A DNA stretch of 64,000 bases from Cohnella algarum (GTDB lineage Bacteria > Bacillota > Bacilli > Paenibacillales > Paenibacillaceae). Where the stretch lies: the NCBI RefSeq assembly GCF_016937515.1, contig NZ_JAFHKM010000002.1:248001-312000 (forward strand). The letters run 5' to 3'. The notes under the pieces were generated by a model. That model did not search any database and was not told where the DNA came from. It saw only the letters and a program-made list of their open reading frames with translations. Shown piece by piece: positions 47,073 through 56,518 of the stretch; the stretch's first letter is position 1; every line of letters begins with the position of its first letter. Both the position numbers and the translations under genes were made by a program.

Positions 47073-48663
47073 GTCAGTGTCAAGCTAGCGTGGGCAGTCA
47101 TTTAAGATGCCTGGAACGCGAACCCCGAAGGAACCTCTTCCTTGTAAGCGCTTTGCTTCGTTCTTTCATCAAACACAAGTGATTTGTCAGAATTTTTTGC
47201 CGTTATCCGCGAAGTGCTTTGAGTGCCATACCCGTTGTGCTGCTTTGCTTCGGTCCTTGCAGCATGCGAATCATTCCAGCGATACAACCCTTGACCGGTT
47301 GCGTCACGTTCTTGAGCAATTGCCGCATGTTTATCGACTGCTGCGGCGTTGCCTGCTTACTCGCTTGTCCTTCAACCGTTCTTACCACCGTGCCCGCTTC
47401 TTGAATCCTCATCATCGTCCTCAGCATCGCCCTGACGCCTCGCTCACTCCAACTGTACCCGCCACGCTTCGTCCGCTTGGCGAATATACGCATCTGCGAT
47501 TCCGCGCTTCCCATCGGGCGCATACCGCTTGTGTCGATCCCCTTCGCCTGGAGTGTTTTTCGGTAGTCGTCCAAATGCTTCTCATGCCGCTTTAGAAATC
47601 TTTTATACGGCTTCCAATCCTTCCGGTTCTCTTCCGCTATCTCTTGCTCCGACACGCCTTCCAGGACCGCCATAAGCGCGGCTGCATCCTGTTTGGCCAA
47701 AGACCGTCTCACGGTCTCCCACACCTGCGGCAAATGACCAACAAAGCGTTTCAAATCACGCGCCACATGAAAGCGGTCCAGCATGTACAGACATTGGTGA
47801 AAGTAGGATGTACATTCCCCGATCCACGCCGCGCCGTCTCCGTTCACCACAAGCCACGTGTTCTCGTCGATTTCGTAACGCTCCACCAGAAAGTCCCCGA
47901 ACCCTTCCCAGAAGTCGCCGCCGCTCGTATGCAGGTAATGCTGTTTGTTCTTCAGCTGTACCCGCTTGCCGTTCTTCTCCCAGCCTTCGTGTACGACTGC
48001 AATTGCGTTCTCCATCCCGCGCTTTTTGCTCCGCTGCAGCTTCGTGTACAGCCCATCCACTTCCACGAACAGCACGCGGGCAGCGCGCCGTTTCACCGCT
48101 GGCATCGGCTGTTGCGCACGCTCCATCAGTTTTTCCCTGATCGCTTGGTGGCTCAGCACATTGTAGCCCAAAAGCTGCTCCAGCCTCTTTGCGCTGTCCC
48201 GGTACGACGGTCCTTGGCTTGCGAATGCGATTGCTGTCTCTTCCAAATGCGGACTGACTTTCCCGCGCCCTTCGAATTGCAACAGCTGATCCAGCAGATA
48301 CACGTGTTTGCCGCTTCTACGGTCACAGTACAATCTCCGCTTAAAGCGCACATTCCCGAACACTGTGTTGACGCTTGTTTCACGCTCGTCCTTTACTCGA
48401 TAACGCTCTCGGTCCCGTTGCTCCAGGATCTGCTGATCCAGCGCCTCCAGTACCTGCTTCATCGCACGAGCGAATTCCTCCTGCATTTTCCGGAAAATCC
48501 ATTGCTCAATCTCTTTCATCGTCGGCATTGTTGTGGTAAAGTGGCTCACAGGAGCTTCCTCCTTCTTGGTGTGTTGTGCGCAAACATCACTTTACCAAGG
48601 GAGAAGCTCTTTTTCTATATCCGCTTTTTCCAATTCCTACACCCACAGAGATTTTACACTATC
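47073..48663 (-). mobile_element. Insertion sequence, ISLre2 family, with 9-bp target duplication
   Basis: A 1591-bp element. Ends are imperfect inverted repeats: left GTCAGTGTCAAG, right (complement) GATAGTGTAAAA, both with AGTGT-N-AA and a GTGGG further in. It is flanked by the 9-bp direct repeat GCAGGCGGG (47064-47072 and 48664-48672). It carries one transposase gene. It inserted at the border of the element at 48673-50114. Confidence 0.85.
47203..48549 (-). CDS. ISLre2 family transposase
   Basis: A 448-residue transposase, UPF0236/ISLre2 type. It has the N-terminal helix-rich FRKMQEEFARAMKQVLEALD, the core RAARVLFVEVDGLYTKLQR (Asp in VDGLY), the second acidic motif VNGDGAAWIGE and the C-terminal Glu motif (MGSAESQMRIFAKR). 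Start GTG 48549 behind GGAGGAAG. The reading frame is intact, so the element may be active. Confidence 0.93.
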   Translation of the reverse strand: MSHFTTTMPTMKEIEQWIFRKMQEEFARAMKQVLEALDQQILEQRDRERYRVKDERETSVNTVFGNVRFKRRLYCDRRSGKHVYLLDQLLQFEGRGKVSPHLEETAIAFASQGPSYRDSAKRLEQLLGYNVLSHQAIREKLMERAQQPMPAVKRRAARVLFVEVDGLYTKLQRSKKRGMENAIAVVHEGWEKNGKRVQLKNKQHYLHTSGGDFWEGFGDFLVERYEIDENTWLVVNGDGAAWIGECTSYFHQCLYMLDRFHVARDLKRFVGHLPQVWETVRRSLAKQDAAALMAVLEGVSEQEIAEENRKDWKPYKRFLKRHEKHLDDYRKTLQAKGIDTSGMRPMGSAESQMRIFAKRTKRGGYSWSERGVRAMLRTMMRIQEAGTVVRTVEGQASKQATPQQSINMRQLLKNVTQPVKGCIAGMIRMLQGPKQSSTTGMALKALRG

Positions 48664-48672
48664 GCAGGCGGG

Positions 48673-50114
48673 TGTTGTTCGTCTGTGATAATGTCACCCT
48701 GTAACTGTTCTGAGATAATGTCACTATGGGACAGGAGACATTAACATTGACCAGAGCAGAACTGAAAAAGGTACTTGTCGTGGAGAAGATTTTAGACGGA
48801 CACATGACTAATGTGGAAGGAGCAGCGACACTCGGACTAACAGTGCGACAAATGATTCGGCTGAAGAAAAAGTATGTGGAAGAGGGAGGAGCGCAGGCAC
48901 TGGTGCACCGCAATCGCGGAAAAAAGCCGAAGCACGCCTTGTCCGAGGAAGTTAAACAGCAGGTCGTTGAGTTGTACAACACAAAATACTATGGTAGCAA
49001 CAACTGCCATTTTGCGGAGCTTTTGGAGGAACATGAAGCATTGAAATTGAGTCCTTCCAGTGTAAGACGTATTTTGCTTTCTGAAGGAATCAAACAAGCC
49101 AAGCAGCGCAGACGTAGCAAAGCTCATCAACCACGTCAGCGCAAGCCGCAAGCCGGAATGCTGTGGCAGATCGACGCGACGCCATTTGCTTGGCTGGAGG
49201 ACCGGGGTCCTGCCTTTGCCCTCCATGCAGCCATCGACGATGCCACAGGCACGGTTGTCGGCGCCATATTCCGGCTCAACGAATGCCGCGAAGGATACTC
49301 GCTCGTCATGCAGCAAGGCATTCAGAAATACGGCGTACCGCTCGGCCTGTACAGCGACCGACACACCATCTTTCGCTCTCCTAATGAAAAGCTGACCGTA
49401 GAGCAGGAACTGGCTGGTGAAACGAAGCCGCTCTCTCACTTTGGCAAGGCGATGGCCGAACTTCACATTGAGCATATCAAGGCCATTACGCCGCAGGCTA
49501 AGGGCCGTGTAGAAAGGCTTTGGCAGACGTTCCAAGATCGCCTGGTCATCGAACTCAGGCTGCTCGGCGCAAAGACGATTGAGGAGGCCAATGCGGCGTT
49601 GCCCATGCTGTTGGAGAAGCACAATCGCAAATTTGCTGTTCAGCCCAAAAAAGTAGAATCGGCGTATATGAAGCTGGATCCATCCGTCAATTTGAATCAT
49701 GTGTTCACGATTCGCGAGTACCGAAAGTTAGGACACGGAAACACACTCTCTTATTACGGGAAAGTGTATACCTTCGCCAAGCCCTGTGATTTCCGTTTCG
49801 AAGCCAGAACAACGGTAGAGGTGCGTAAAACGCTCTCTGGAGAAGTGCTCGTTTGGCACAATGGCCAGGCGATTCCGCTGAAAGAGACGGAAAAGCCGGT
49901 ACGCAAACCGATGTCCAAAACAAAAAAGGCGGAGCCTGCGCAGTCACGCAAACCCGCCGCCAACCACCCTTGGAGGTTGGCATGGAACTGTAGACAACAA
50001 CAGGATAACACAAAAACGACAGCCGTCCAAGTCACTTGAACGGGCGGCTGCCCAAATTAGCAAAGTGACATTTTTACAGACGAGTTATGGTGACATTTTT
50101 ACAGCATATTGACA
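48673..50114 (+). mobile_element. Insertion sequence, IS1202-like (ISNCY group), with 16-bp target duplication
   Basis: A 1442-bp element. It begins TGTTGTTCGTCTGTGATAAT and its right end, complemented, reads TGTCAATATGCTGTAAAAAT. Both ends carry two copies of a subterminal motif ending AATGTCAC. The 16-bp repeat CCTTCCGGCAGGCGGG stands to the right at 50115-50130 and, displaced by the later ISLre2 insertion, to the left at 47057-47072. Long duplications of about 15-18 bp are, to my knowledge, a feature of the ISTde1 subgroup of the IS1202 family. Confidence 0.82.
48726..50039 (+). CDS. IS1202-like (ISNCY group) DDE transposase
   Basis: A 437-residue integrase-core transposase. An N-terminal helix-turn-helix (KILDGHMTNVEGAATLGLTVRQMI, partly quoted: TNVEGAATLGLTVRQMIRL) precedes the rve domain, with the catalytic aspartates in LWQIDATPF and GLYSDRHTIF and the Glu in AKGRVERLWQTF. 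The C-terminal region is basic. Open reading frame intact. Its start lies about 50 bp from the left end. Confidence 0.93.
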   Translation: MGQETLTLTRAELKKVLVVEKILDGHMTNVEGAATLGLTVRQMIRLKKKYVEEGGAQALVHRNRGKKPKHALSEEVKQQVVELYNTKYYGSNNCHFAELLEEHEALKLSPSSVRRILLSEGIKQAKQRRRSKAHQPRQRKPQAGMLWQIDATPFAWLEDRGPAFALHAAIDDATGTVVGAIFRLNECREGYSLVMQQGIQKYGVPLGLYSDRHTIFRSPNEKLTVEQELAGETKPLSHFGKAMAELHIEHIKAITPQAKGRVERLWQTFQDRLVIELRLLGAKTIEEANAALPMLLEKHNRKFAVQPKKVESAYMKLDPSVNLNHVFTIREYRKLGHGNTLSYYGKVYTFAKPCDFRFEARTTVEVRKTLSGEVLVWHNGQAIPLKETEKPVRKPMSKTKKAEPAQSRKPAANHPWRLAWNCRQQQDNTKTTAVQVT

Positions 50115-50165
50115 CCTTCCGGCAGGCGGGAAGCTTTGCGAGGATGCGCCGGGTGCCGAAGAAGC

Positions 50166-50190
50166 AAAAAACGGCCCGAAGGCCGTTTCG
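50166..50190 (-). terminator. Terminator of the glycosyltransferase gene
   Basis: Minus-strand stem AAACGGCC-TTCG-GGCCGTTT with T-rich tail, 12 bp past the stop. Confidence 0.85.
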
Positions 50191-50201
50191 CTTTTGCCCG
50201 T

Positions 50202-51440
50202 TTACATCTGCTTGCCCTGCACCTCGTCGAGCCGAAGCACGCGCGTGTGCTCGGTATGGCTCCACGTCTTGTTGTTTTGCGTGAAAAAGGCGTACACCGT
50301 GATCGGCCACCACGAAATGGAGAAAATCGGGAACGTGACGAGCCTGAGGTACATTTTCCACGGCACCTTCTCCAGCAGCATCGCCAGCGGCGTCTGCGCG
50401 TACATGTACAGCGCGATCGGAATCGAAAGCCAGGCCGGCGCCACCGCGTAAATCGAATCGAAATTCGGATCGCCCGGCAGCAGCTGGTCGAACCACAATA
50501 CGCCGGTTACCGTAAATCCGAGCAAAAAGTAATACGCGTTGAAAATATAAAGGGCGGCGTCGATCTTCGCCCATTTGCGCTCCTTGATGCCCTGCCACAG
50601 CGTCGGCAGCATATAATGGCGGGCGACGTGAAAATGCCCTTGCATCCACCGCAGCCGCTGGCGGGACGACGCGCGGAACGTAATCGGCTTTTCGTCGTAA
50701 ACCCGGGCATCGAAATTGAACTTCGGATAAATGTTGCGCTGAATGCAGCGAATCGTGAATTCCAGGTCCTCGACCAGGCTCGTCGCGCCCCAGCCCATCT
50801 CCTTGAGCAGCTTCGTCTCGAAGCACATGCCCGTTCCGCCGAGGAAGTTCGCCAGTCCCAGATTATAGCGCGGAAGCTGCCACAGCCGGTTGCAAAACCA
50901 GTAGTTGATGCCGTTGGCGGCGCTCACCCAGGAGTCGTGCGGGTTTTTGGTGTCGAGGTAGCCTTGGACGACGCGGTGGCCGTTCAGCAAGTCCTCGTTC
51001 ATGTACTTCAGGAAATCGGTCGCGACCAGGTTGTCGGCGTCGAACATGACGACGGCGTCGTACTGGCGCGGGTGCTTCCACAGCTTGCGAAGCATCCATT
51101 CGATGGCATAGCCCTTGCCGCGCTCTCTCGGATTGACGCGCTCGCAGGCGTAAACGCCGGGATAGCCGCGGACGATGTCGGCCGTTCCGTCGGTGCAGTT
51201 GTCGCAGATGACGAACACGTCGAACAGCTCGCGCGGATAATCCATTTTGAGCAGGTTTTCCAGCAGCGCGCCTACGACCTTTTCCTCATTATGGGCGGCG
51301 ACGAGAACCGCGAACGACTTCGTCGGCTCGTGCTCGATTTTTTCCCGCTTCCGCTTCCAAGCGAACACGGACAGGAAAACCTGGTACGTCCCGAGCACAA
51401 AAAACAGTCCTTGCGCGATCAGCAGCAAATGGTTCCACAT
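50202..51440 (-). CDS. Membrane-bound family 2 glycosyltransferase
   Basis: A 412-residue processive-type GT2. One N-terminal helix (LLIAQGLFFVLGTYQVFLSVF), the GT-A domain with FAVLVAAHNEEKVV, the DxD-like metal site MFDADN, the ED motif (SLVEDLEFTIR) and the QxxRW motif QRLRWMQGH. At least three C-terminal helices follow. The layout is that of N-acetylglucosaminyl- or glucosyl-transferases making exopolysaccharide or glycolipids; the substrate is not defined. ATG 51440 near the end of a 690-bp gap. Confidence 0.9.
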   Translation of the reverse strand: MWNHLLLIAQGLFFVLGTYQVFLSVFAWKRKREKIEHEPTKSFAVLVAAHNEEKVVGALLENLLKMDYPRELFDVFVICDNCTDGTADIVRGYPGVYACERVNPRERGKGYAIEWMLRKLWKHPRQYDAVVMFDADNLVATDFLKYMNEDLLNGHRVVQGYLDTKNPHDSWVSAANGINYWFCNRLWQLPRYNLGLANFLGGTGMCFETKLLKEMGWGATSLVEDLEFTIRCIQRNIYPKFNFDARVYDEKPITFRASSRQRLRWMQGHFHVARHYMLPTLWQGIKERKWAKIDAALYIFNAYYFLLGFTVTGVLWFDQLLPGDPNFDSIYAVAPAWLSIPIALYMYAQTPLAMLLEKVPWKMYLRLVTFPIFSISWWPITVYAFFTQNNKTWSHTEHTRVLRLDEVQGKQM

Positions 51441-52133
51441 ATTCGGTTAGACCCCCTAAAAACCCTTTTTCATTTTTGCGCGTCCGACTTCCATCCGGTG
51501 GTCCGGATGCCGTCGCCGCTTTTCTCTTTTTGTTGTTTTTCTCTCTGTTTGAAAACACAAACCTGATTTTCATCCGTACGCGTGCATTTCGTCAAAAAGC
51601 ATTTTCCGTCATTTCCGGTGTCCAGGCTCCGTTTAAGTTCCCTTCGCTTGCCGGGCATCCGTTTTCAACCGACTTCCTCCGCCAAGCATCCGCAAGCATC
51701 GTTTTCCGTCCATTTTGTGTCCGCAGTCCCGATCTCCCGACACCATTCCTTCACAAGTCAGTTCTTTCGGATCGACCTTTCGCCATCGCCGCGGAACCCC
51801 GTTCGTTCGCTTTCGACACGTCGTTCGAATGACCGCGAGCGCAACGGCATGGCAGCGGCCGCCGCCGGCCTCCCCGCTATCATATGACGAACCGGGCGGC
51901 CGGAAGGTTTCAATCCATGCAGATATCTCCATAAAAGCTTACCCATCCGCCGCGAAAGTAAAACGAGCCGAACATGAAAATCCCGGCAGGAAAGCCCGCC
52001 GGGTTTACAGAAATGATATAGTGGATTTATATTTTCTTAATGTTTATCGATTAAAATGACAGTAGCGCTGCGATCCGGATTCTGTTTTGCGAGGCTCGCG
52101 CAACCCGGTACCGGGGAAAACGGGAGGGACGCT
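51441..52133. other. Intergenic region, no gene recognised
   Basis: Both strands have frames of 60-118 codons here, but none has a good ribosome site or recognisable sequence. A GC-rich hairpin CCCGGC...GCCGGG lies near 51983-52004. The promoters of the flanking glycosyltransferase (minus) and PAP2 phosphatase (plus) must lie here; no clear elements were picked out. Confidence 0.6.
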
Positions 52134-52664
52134 ATGATGATGAGATTTTACAACAGACTCCATGAGTGGGAAGGTCCCTTGTTCCTTCATGTGAATATTC
52201 GATGGAACCGCCGAACGTGCAATTTGCTGTTTGCGATCCTTTCGCTCATCGGCGGGGCGACGTTCAGCCTCAGCTTTTCCGCGTTGGTCGGATTTATGAT
52301 GCCGGACCCGTGGAGAGTCGTCGGCTGGCAGTCGCTGGCGGCCGTGTCGCTGAGCCATCTTCCGGTCGTTCTGGCGAAACGGAGCATGCCGCGCCTTAGG
52401 CCTTACCAGGTTTTTCCGCAAGCGAGAACGGGCAGGCGGCCGCTTCAGGATCCTTCGTTTCCGTCCGGCCACACGACCGCCGCTTTCGCGTTGTTGACGC
52501 CGTGGATGATCGCGATGCCGGGCATGTTCCCCCTGCTGCTGGCCGTCGGGCTCGGCGTCGCCCTGTCGCGCGTGTATTTCGGCCTGCACTACCCGAGCGA
52601 TACCGCCGTCGGGGCGATGCTCGGTTTTCTGACCGCGCTCCTGATGATCAAACTGATCGGATAA
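52134..52664 (+). CDS. PAP2 family phosphatase (undecaprenyl-diphosphatase/lipid phosphatase type)
   Basis: A 176-residue, roughly five-helix membrane enzyme. All three parts of the PAP2 signature are seen: KRSMPRLRP, PSGHTTA and SRVYFGLHYPSD, in order. It dephosphorylates lipid phosphates such as undecaprenyl diphosphate or phosphatidate at the outer face of the membrane. ATG 52134 follows GGGAGGGACG, which decides the start over an earlier in-frame one at 52056. Followed by a bidirectional terminator. Confidence 0.9.
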   Translation: MMMRFYNRLHEWEGPLFLHVNIRWNRRTCNLLFAILSLIGGATFSLSFSALVGFMMPDPWRVVGWQSLAAVSLSHLPVVLAKRSMPRLRPYQVFPQARTGRRPLQDPSFPSGHTTAAFALLTPWMIAMPGMFPLLLAVGLGVALSRVYFGLHYPSDTAVGAMLGFLTALLMIKLIG

Positions 52665-52682
52665 ATCCGCTACGAAAACGCG

Positions 52683-52721
52683 AAAAGGCAGACGGCCTCG
52701 CAGAAGGTCCGTCTGCCTTTT
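52683..52721. terminator. Bidirectional terminator between PAP2 and ABC1 kinase genes
   Basis: Perfect 13-bp stem AAAAGGCAGACGG / CCGTCTGCCTTTT with A and T tracts at both sides, between converging genes. Confidence 0.88.
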
Positions 52722-52755
52722 CGCGTTCATCGGCGTCGCCGCGCATGCCGCCCGA

Positions 52756-54441
52756 TCAAAACCGGCCCGAGCGGAAAATGGAATAAATCAGCCACACGAA
52801 CATGAGCGCGGCCACGATAAAGCCGACGACGACCGCCGGGACTTTCCACGGCAGCATGTACTCGTGCCCCATGGACGACCCGACGATGAGCCCCGCCATC
52901 ATAATGCTGAAGGCAAGCAAAACGATGCTGAACGCCAGCCGGTTGCCGACCCGGTCCAGCTTCTTCAGCATCCGGTTCATCTGCTTCTCCGGCACCGACA
53001 GCTCCAGCTTGATTTTCCCTTGCTTCGCGAGCGTCAGCAGCTCCCGCAGCTTTCCCGGCGCTTCCGTCAGCAGGTCGGCGTATTCGGGCAAATGACGGGC
53101 CCAGATTTTCAGGATCGAGAACGGATTGAGCCGGTCGGTGACGAGCCGGCGGCCGAACGGTTCGGCCGCGTCCATAATGCTGAAATCCGAATCGAGCCCG
53201 GATACGACGCCTTCCATCGTCATCAGCGACTTGCCCAGCAGCGTCAAATCGGCGGGGATGCGGATGCGATGGCGGTAGGCGAGGGACATCAGCTTTTTGA
53301 CGGCGTCGGCGATGCTGATTTGGCTTAGCGGCACCTGGTAATAGTCTTCCCTCAATTCGTCCACGTCCGAGCGAAGCGAGGCGCGATCGGCGTCGTCGGG
53401 AATGAGCCCGAGCCGTTCGATCGCCGCGATGATTCCGTCCGTGCTCTGATTGCGCAAAGCGATCACGAACGTAGCGAAATGCGTCTTGGCTTCCGACGAC
53501 AGCCGGCCGACCATGCCGAAATCCAAAAATGCCAGTTCCCCTCCGGGCAGCACGAGCACGTTGCCGGGATGCGGGTCGGCATGAAAGAAGCCTTCGATCA
53601 AAATTTGCTGAAGCATCGCGGTCGTGAAACGCTCGGCGACCTGCGCCCTGGAGATCCCTTCCCGTTCGAGCTTCTCGCGCTCGTTCAGGCGAATGCCGTC
53701 GATAAACTCCATCGTCAGCACCTTGCCCGACGAAAGCTCCCGAAACACGCGCGGAATGCGAACATAGGGCAGCTCGGCGGAAAAGACGGCGAATTTCTCC
53801 GCATTGCTTGCCTCCCGGCCGTAATTCAATTCGTTGCGCAGAGCGCTTCCGAGCTCCTCCATCATCTCGCTGACCCGGTACCTTCTCGCCCAGTCCAGCC
53901 TTTTCTCGGCCAAGCGAGACAGCTCCCCCAATATTTCCAGGTCGGTTTCGATACGGGAACGCACGGAAGGACGCTGTACTTTGACCGCCACGTCGGTTCC
54001 GTCCTTCAGCACGGCGTAATGGACCTGTCCGATGGAAGCGGCCGCGATCGGCGTCTCCTGGATTTCAAGGAACAGCTCCTCGACGGACGAGCCGAGCTCT
54101 TTTTCCAAAATCGTTCTCGCTTCCGAAAAAGGAAAGGCCGGAACGTCGTCCTGCAGCCGCGCAAGCTCCGCGATCACCTCGGCCGGAAGGAGATCCGCCC
54201 GGGTGCTGGCAAGCTGGCCCAGCTTGACGAAGGTCGGTCCCATTTCCTCGAGAAACAGCCGAATCCGGAGCCCGATCGAATGCTTTTGCAAATCCCGCCG
54301 TTCCTCGTCCCAGATCGCTTTATAGGATAACCCTTGGGCGAGCCCGAGGTCCTTGACGATAAATCCGAAACCGTAGCGCACGAATGCGGAGACGATTTCC
54401 CGGTAGCGTTTGAGATGGCGGATTCTTTTGCCGACGTTCAT
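52756..54441 (-). CDS. ABC1/UbiB (AarF) family protein kinase-like protein
   Basis: A 561-residue atypical kinase. The N-terminal KxGQ signature is in TFVKLGQLASTRADLLP, the Ala-rich nucleotide loop is in AAASIGQVH, and the catalytic loop/metal site are FHADPHPGNV and LAFLDFGMVGRL. Two C-terminal helices anchor it to the membrane (LAFSIVLLAFSIMMAGLIVG, partly quoted). UbiB proteins support isoprenoid-quinone synthesis; in menaquinone-using Bacillota the role is unclear. The downstream phasin-like gene is upstream by 51 bp on the same strand. Confidence 0.92.
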   Translation of the reverse strand: MNVGKRIRHLKRYREIVSAFVRYGFGFIVKDLGLAQGLSYKAIWDEERRDLQKHSIGLRIRLFLEEMGPTFVKLGQLASTRADLLPAEVIAELARLQDDVPAFPFSEARTILEKELGSSVEELFLEIQETPIAAASIGQVHYAVLKDGTDVAVKVQRPSVRSRIETDLEILGELSRLAEKRLDWARRYRVSEMMEELGSALRNELNYGREASNAEKFAVFSAELPYVRIPRVFRELSSGKVLTMEFIDGIRLNEREKLEREGISRAQVAERFTTAMLQQILIEGFFHADPHPGNVLVLPGGELAFLDFGMVGRLSSEAKTHFATFVIALRNQSTDGIIAAIERLGLIPDDADRASLRSDVDELREDYYQVPLSQISIADAVKKLMSLAYRHRIRIPADLTLLGKSLMTMEGVVSGLDSDFSIMDAAEPFGRRLVTDRLNPFSILKIWARHLPEYADLLTEAPGKLRELLTLAKQGKIKLELSVPEKQMNRMLKKLDRVGNRLAFSIVLLAFSIMMAGLIVGSSMGHEYMLPWKVPAVVVGFIVAALMFVWLIYSIFRSGRF

Positions 54442-54492
54442 ATCGTCCCTCCCCCGAACGCGGCGCGTTTGCCCGCAGAAGGCGCGCGGCCT

Positions 54493-54831
54493 TTAAACGG
54501 ATTCGTCGTTCCCGGGCGTTTCGGTTCCGCTTTTTTCGCCGCCCGCGATCGCGACGAGCTCGTCCAGCCGCCGCTCCAGCCGCTCGATATCGGCTTTCGT
54601 CGCCAGATTTCTTTCGCCTAAAGCGGTCTGAATGCGCTCCTGGATGTAGGATTCGAGCTTCCGGCGGGATTCCTCGCCTTTTTGCAGCCACTCGTCGACG
54701 AAGCCGAAAGACTCCGCGCGGCTCATCTCGCCTTTCTTGACCAGTTCGTCGACCAGTTTTTCCACCTGCTCCTTGCTGGCCGCGGCAACCCCCAGCCCGA
54801 GGGAGAACGCCTTGTTCAAAGCCTCTTTCAT
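54493..54831 (-). CDS. Phasin-like / polyhydroxyalkanoate synthesis regulator-type coiled-coil protein
   Basis: A 112-residue, almost wholly helical and charged protein. It starts MKEALNKAFSLGLGVAAASKEQVEKLV, with a hydrophobic Gly/Ala segment, then a long coiled coil (ESRRKLESYIQERIQTAL, ERLERRLDELV). This resembles the poly(3-hydroxyalkanoate) synthesis-regulator family. It is found with ABC1-kinase genes, as here (51-bp gap). No PHA synthase is in the window, so a PHA role is not shown. Confidence 0.75.
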   Translation of the reverse strand: MKEALNKAFSLGLGVAAASKEQVEKLVDELVKKGEMSRAESFGFVDEWLQKGEESRRKLESYIQERIQTALGERNLATKADIERLERRLDELVAIAGGEKSGTETPGNDESV

Positions 54832-55089
54832 GCTCCAGACCTCCTCATCCTTTTAGAAAAAATGAATGCCGGATTCGATGTCGTTAGTGTGGATAAGAGC
54901 CGATGGTTTATACCTATTTCGTTTGCTCCTTCCTTATAAAAGTCTGATAATTCCGTCTCCTTCATCGTACCGGATGATGCCCAAAAGTCAACCGACGATT
55001 CGATGGCGATTCTCTTGGCCGGTCTGCTCGACAGGGCGGAGCTTTCGGAGGGCATGAAATTGGCGGCACTCAAGAGTGCGACCATAGTC

Positions 55090-55310
55090 GAGATGAGTAA
55101 TGGTTACTCGATTGCGCGCGGGTCTGTGTGCACGGCGGGTTGAGATGAGTAATTTTTACTCAACTGCGTGCGGATCTAGGCGCATGGCGGGTTGAGATGA
55201 GTATTTTTTACTCAACTGCGCGCGGGTCTTGGGCGTATGGCCGGGCAGATGAGTATTTTCTACTCAACTGAGTCGGTTCTGGGCGCACGGCGGGTGGGAG
55301 TTGAGTCACC
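55090..55310. repeat. Intergenic tandem repeat of about 52 bp (four to five units)
   Basis: Units beginning AGATGAGTA start at 55091, 55144, 55196 and 55247 (spacing 53, 52, 51), with a degenerate fifth. Each has an inverted repeat ATGAGTAATTTTTACTCAA type and the connector GCGGGTCTG or close variants. It shares core and connector with the arrays at 19061-19405 and 22869-23062. Apart from this, 54832-55531 shows no gene. Confidence 0.85.
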
Positions 55311-55463
55311 ATGAGACAACCGGGTTCCCGGAGGGCAGAGCCGATTTCCTGAGCGGCTGCGGGAGATGTCGCCGGAGAGGCATTTCGTGCGGCCCGAGCG
55401 GCGCCCCCGTCCCCCGGCGGGCTTGTCCGGCTCTTGTCTGTTCGTACGGCAAAAAAATTTAAC

Positions 55464-55513
55464 AAAAAAAGCCGGCCGAAGAAGGCAAACGTTCGTTTGC
55501 CGCCTTCGGCCGA
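55464..55513 (-). terminator. Terminator of trmB
   Basis: Long minus-strand stem GCCGAAGGCGGCAAACG with an imperfect complement and T7 tail, 19 bp past the stop. Confidence 0.85.
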
Positions 55514-55531
55514 CCCGAATCCGCTCGATCG

Positions 55532-56296
55532 TCACGGTTCGTTTTTCTCGAGGCGCTCCTGCGCCCTCATCTCGCGCTTGCGTTCGGCGGCGCGCTCCGA
55601 AGCGATGCGGTCCGCGTTGTCGGCGATCGCCCGCTCGCCGACGACGGCCTCCAGCCGGTAAATCGGCTGCCCGAGCCCGACGAATTTCGCCTCGTATTCG
55701 GTCAGCACCAAATCTTCGCGCAGCGTTTCCCGGTGCAAATGCAGCGAGATGTTCCGCATCTGCAGGCCGCAGTCCGAGAAGCTGTTCAGCGAAAACTCGA
55801 ACAGCGTGAGCGAGTCCGTTTTGAAGTGGATTTCCCCCCGCTCGTTCAACGCGAGCTTGTACTTCTCCAGCATTCGCGGATGGGTCAGGCGGCGCCTGGC
55901 ATGCTTGCTTTTCGGCCACGGATCGCTGAAATTCAAATAAATCCGCTCCAGTTCCCCCGGCTCGAACATGTCCTCCAGAAACTCGACGTTGCCGCGGACG
56001 AGCGCCAAATTCGGAACGCGATCCGCTCCGGCTTCCCGCCAGGCCGCGCGCGCCTTTTCGCTTCCGCGGCGCAGCAGCTCGTCGTACATGTCCATGCCGA
56101 TGTAGTTGATATCCGGATTCCGAACGCTTTGCGTGCTGATGAAGCGCCCCTTGCCCATCCCGAGCTCGACATGGATCGGACGGTCGTTGCCGAAAAACTC
56201 GCGCCATTTTCCTTTCCATTTATTCGGCTCCAGCACGACCAGTTCCGGCTGGGCCTCCAGGCTTTCCCTTATATTTTTTCTGCCACGCAGTCTCAT
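55532..56296 (-). CDS. trmB: tRNA (guanine(46)-N7)-methyltransferase
   Basis: A 254-residue enzyme that methylates G46 of tRNA variable loops using S-adenosylmethionine. Class I motif is HVELGMGKGRFI, followed by NYIGMDMYDELL and the family signature YLNFSDPWPKSKHARRRL. The C-terminal ~35 residues form a charged extension beyond the usual end. ATG 56296 begins the conserved MRLRGRKNIRE; a longer in-frame start at 56494 is not conserved. Confidence 0.95.
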   Translation of the reverse strand: MRLRGRKNIRESLEAQPELVVLEPNKWKGKWREFFGNDRPIHVELGMGKGRFISTQSVRNPDINYIGMDMYDELLRRGSEKARAAWREAGADRVPNLALVRGNVEFLEDMFEPGELERIYLNFSDPWPKSKHARRRLTHPRMLEKYKLALNERGEIHFKTDSLTLFEFSLNSFSDCGLQMRNISLHLHRETLREDLVLTEYEAKFVGLGQPIYRLEAVVGERAIADNADRIASERAAERKREMRAQERLEKNEP

Positions 56297-56518
56297 CGCT
56301 CGTCCTCGTCCTTCCGCTATGTTGGGCCGCAGCCCGCCGATTGCGCCGGCCGGACCTCGCCGGTCCCCGGCATCGACCTTTATTTTGCCGAATCCGGCCC
56401 CGATTGTAAAGGGGAAAGCGATTGCCGCGCCGCGGGCAGACATGAAAAAAGACCGCGCTCCTTCGCTTTCGGAACGCGGCCTCGCGATATTCACAGAAAG
56501 CCGGCGTTCGGCTTTCCT

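Noticed and set aside
47073..50114. A composite transposon formed by the two insertion sequences
   Set aside because: They are different families and in direct contact with no passenger gene, and their own target duplications explain the structure better.
51476..51932. Frames of 100-118 codons in the gap after the glycosyltransferase
   Set aside because: No ribosome sites, composition typical of noncoding GC-rich DNA, no recognisable motif.
54828..55085. An 85-codon frame upstream of the phasin-like gene
   Set aside because: It reads into the repeat array and has no ribosome site or family resemblance.
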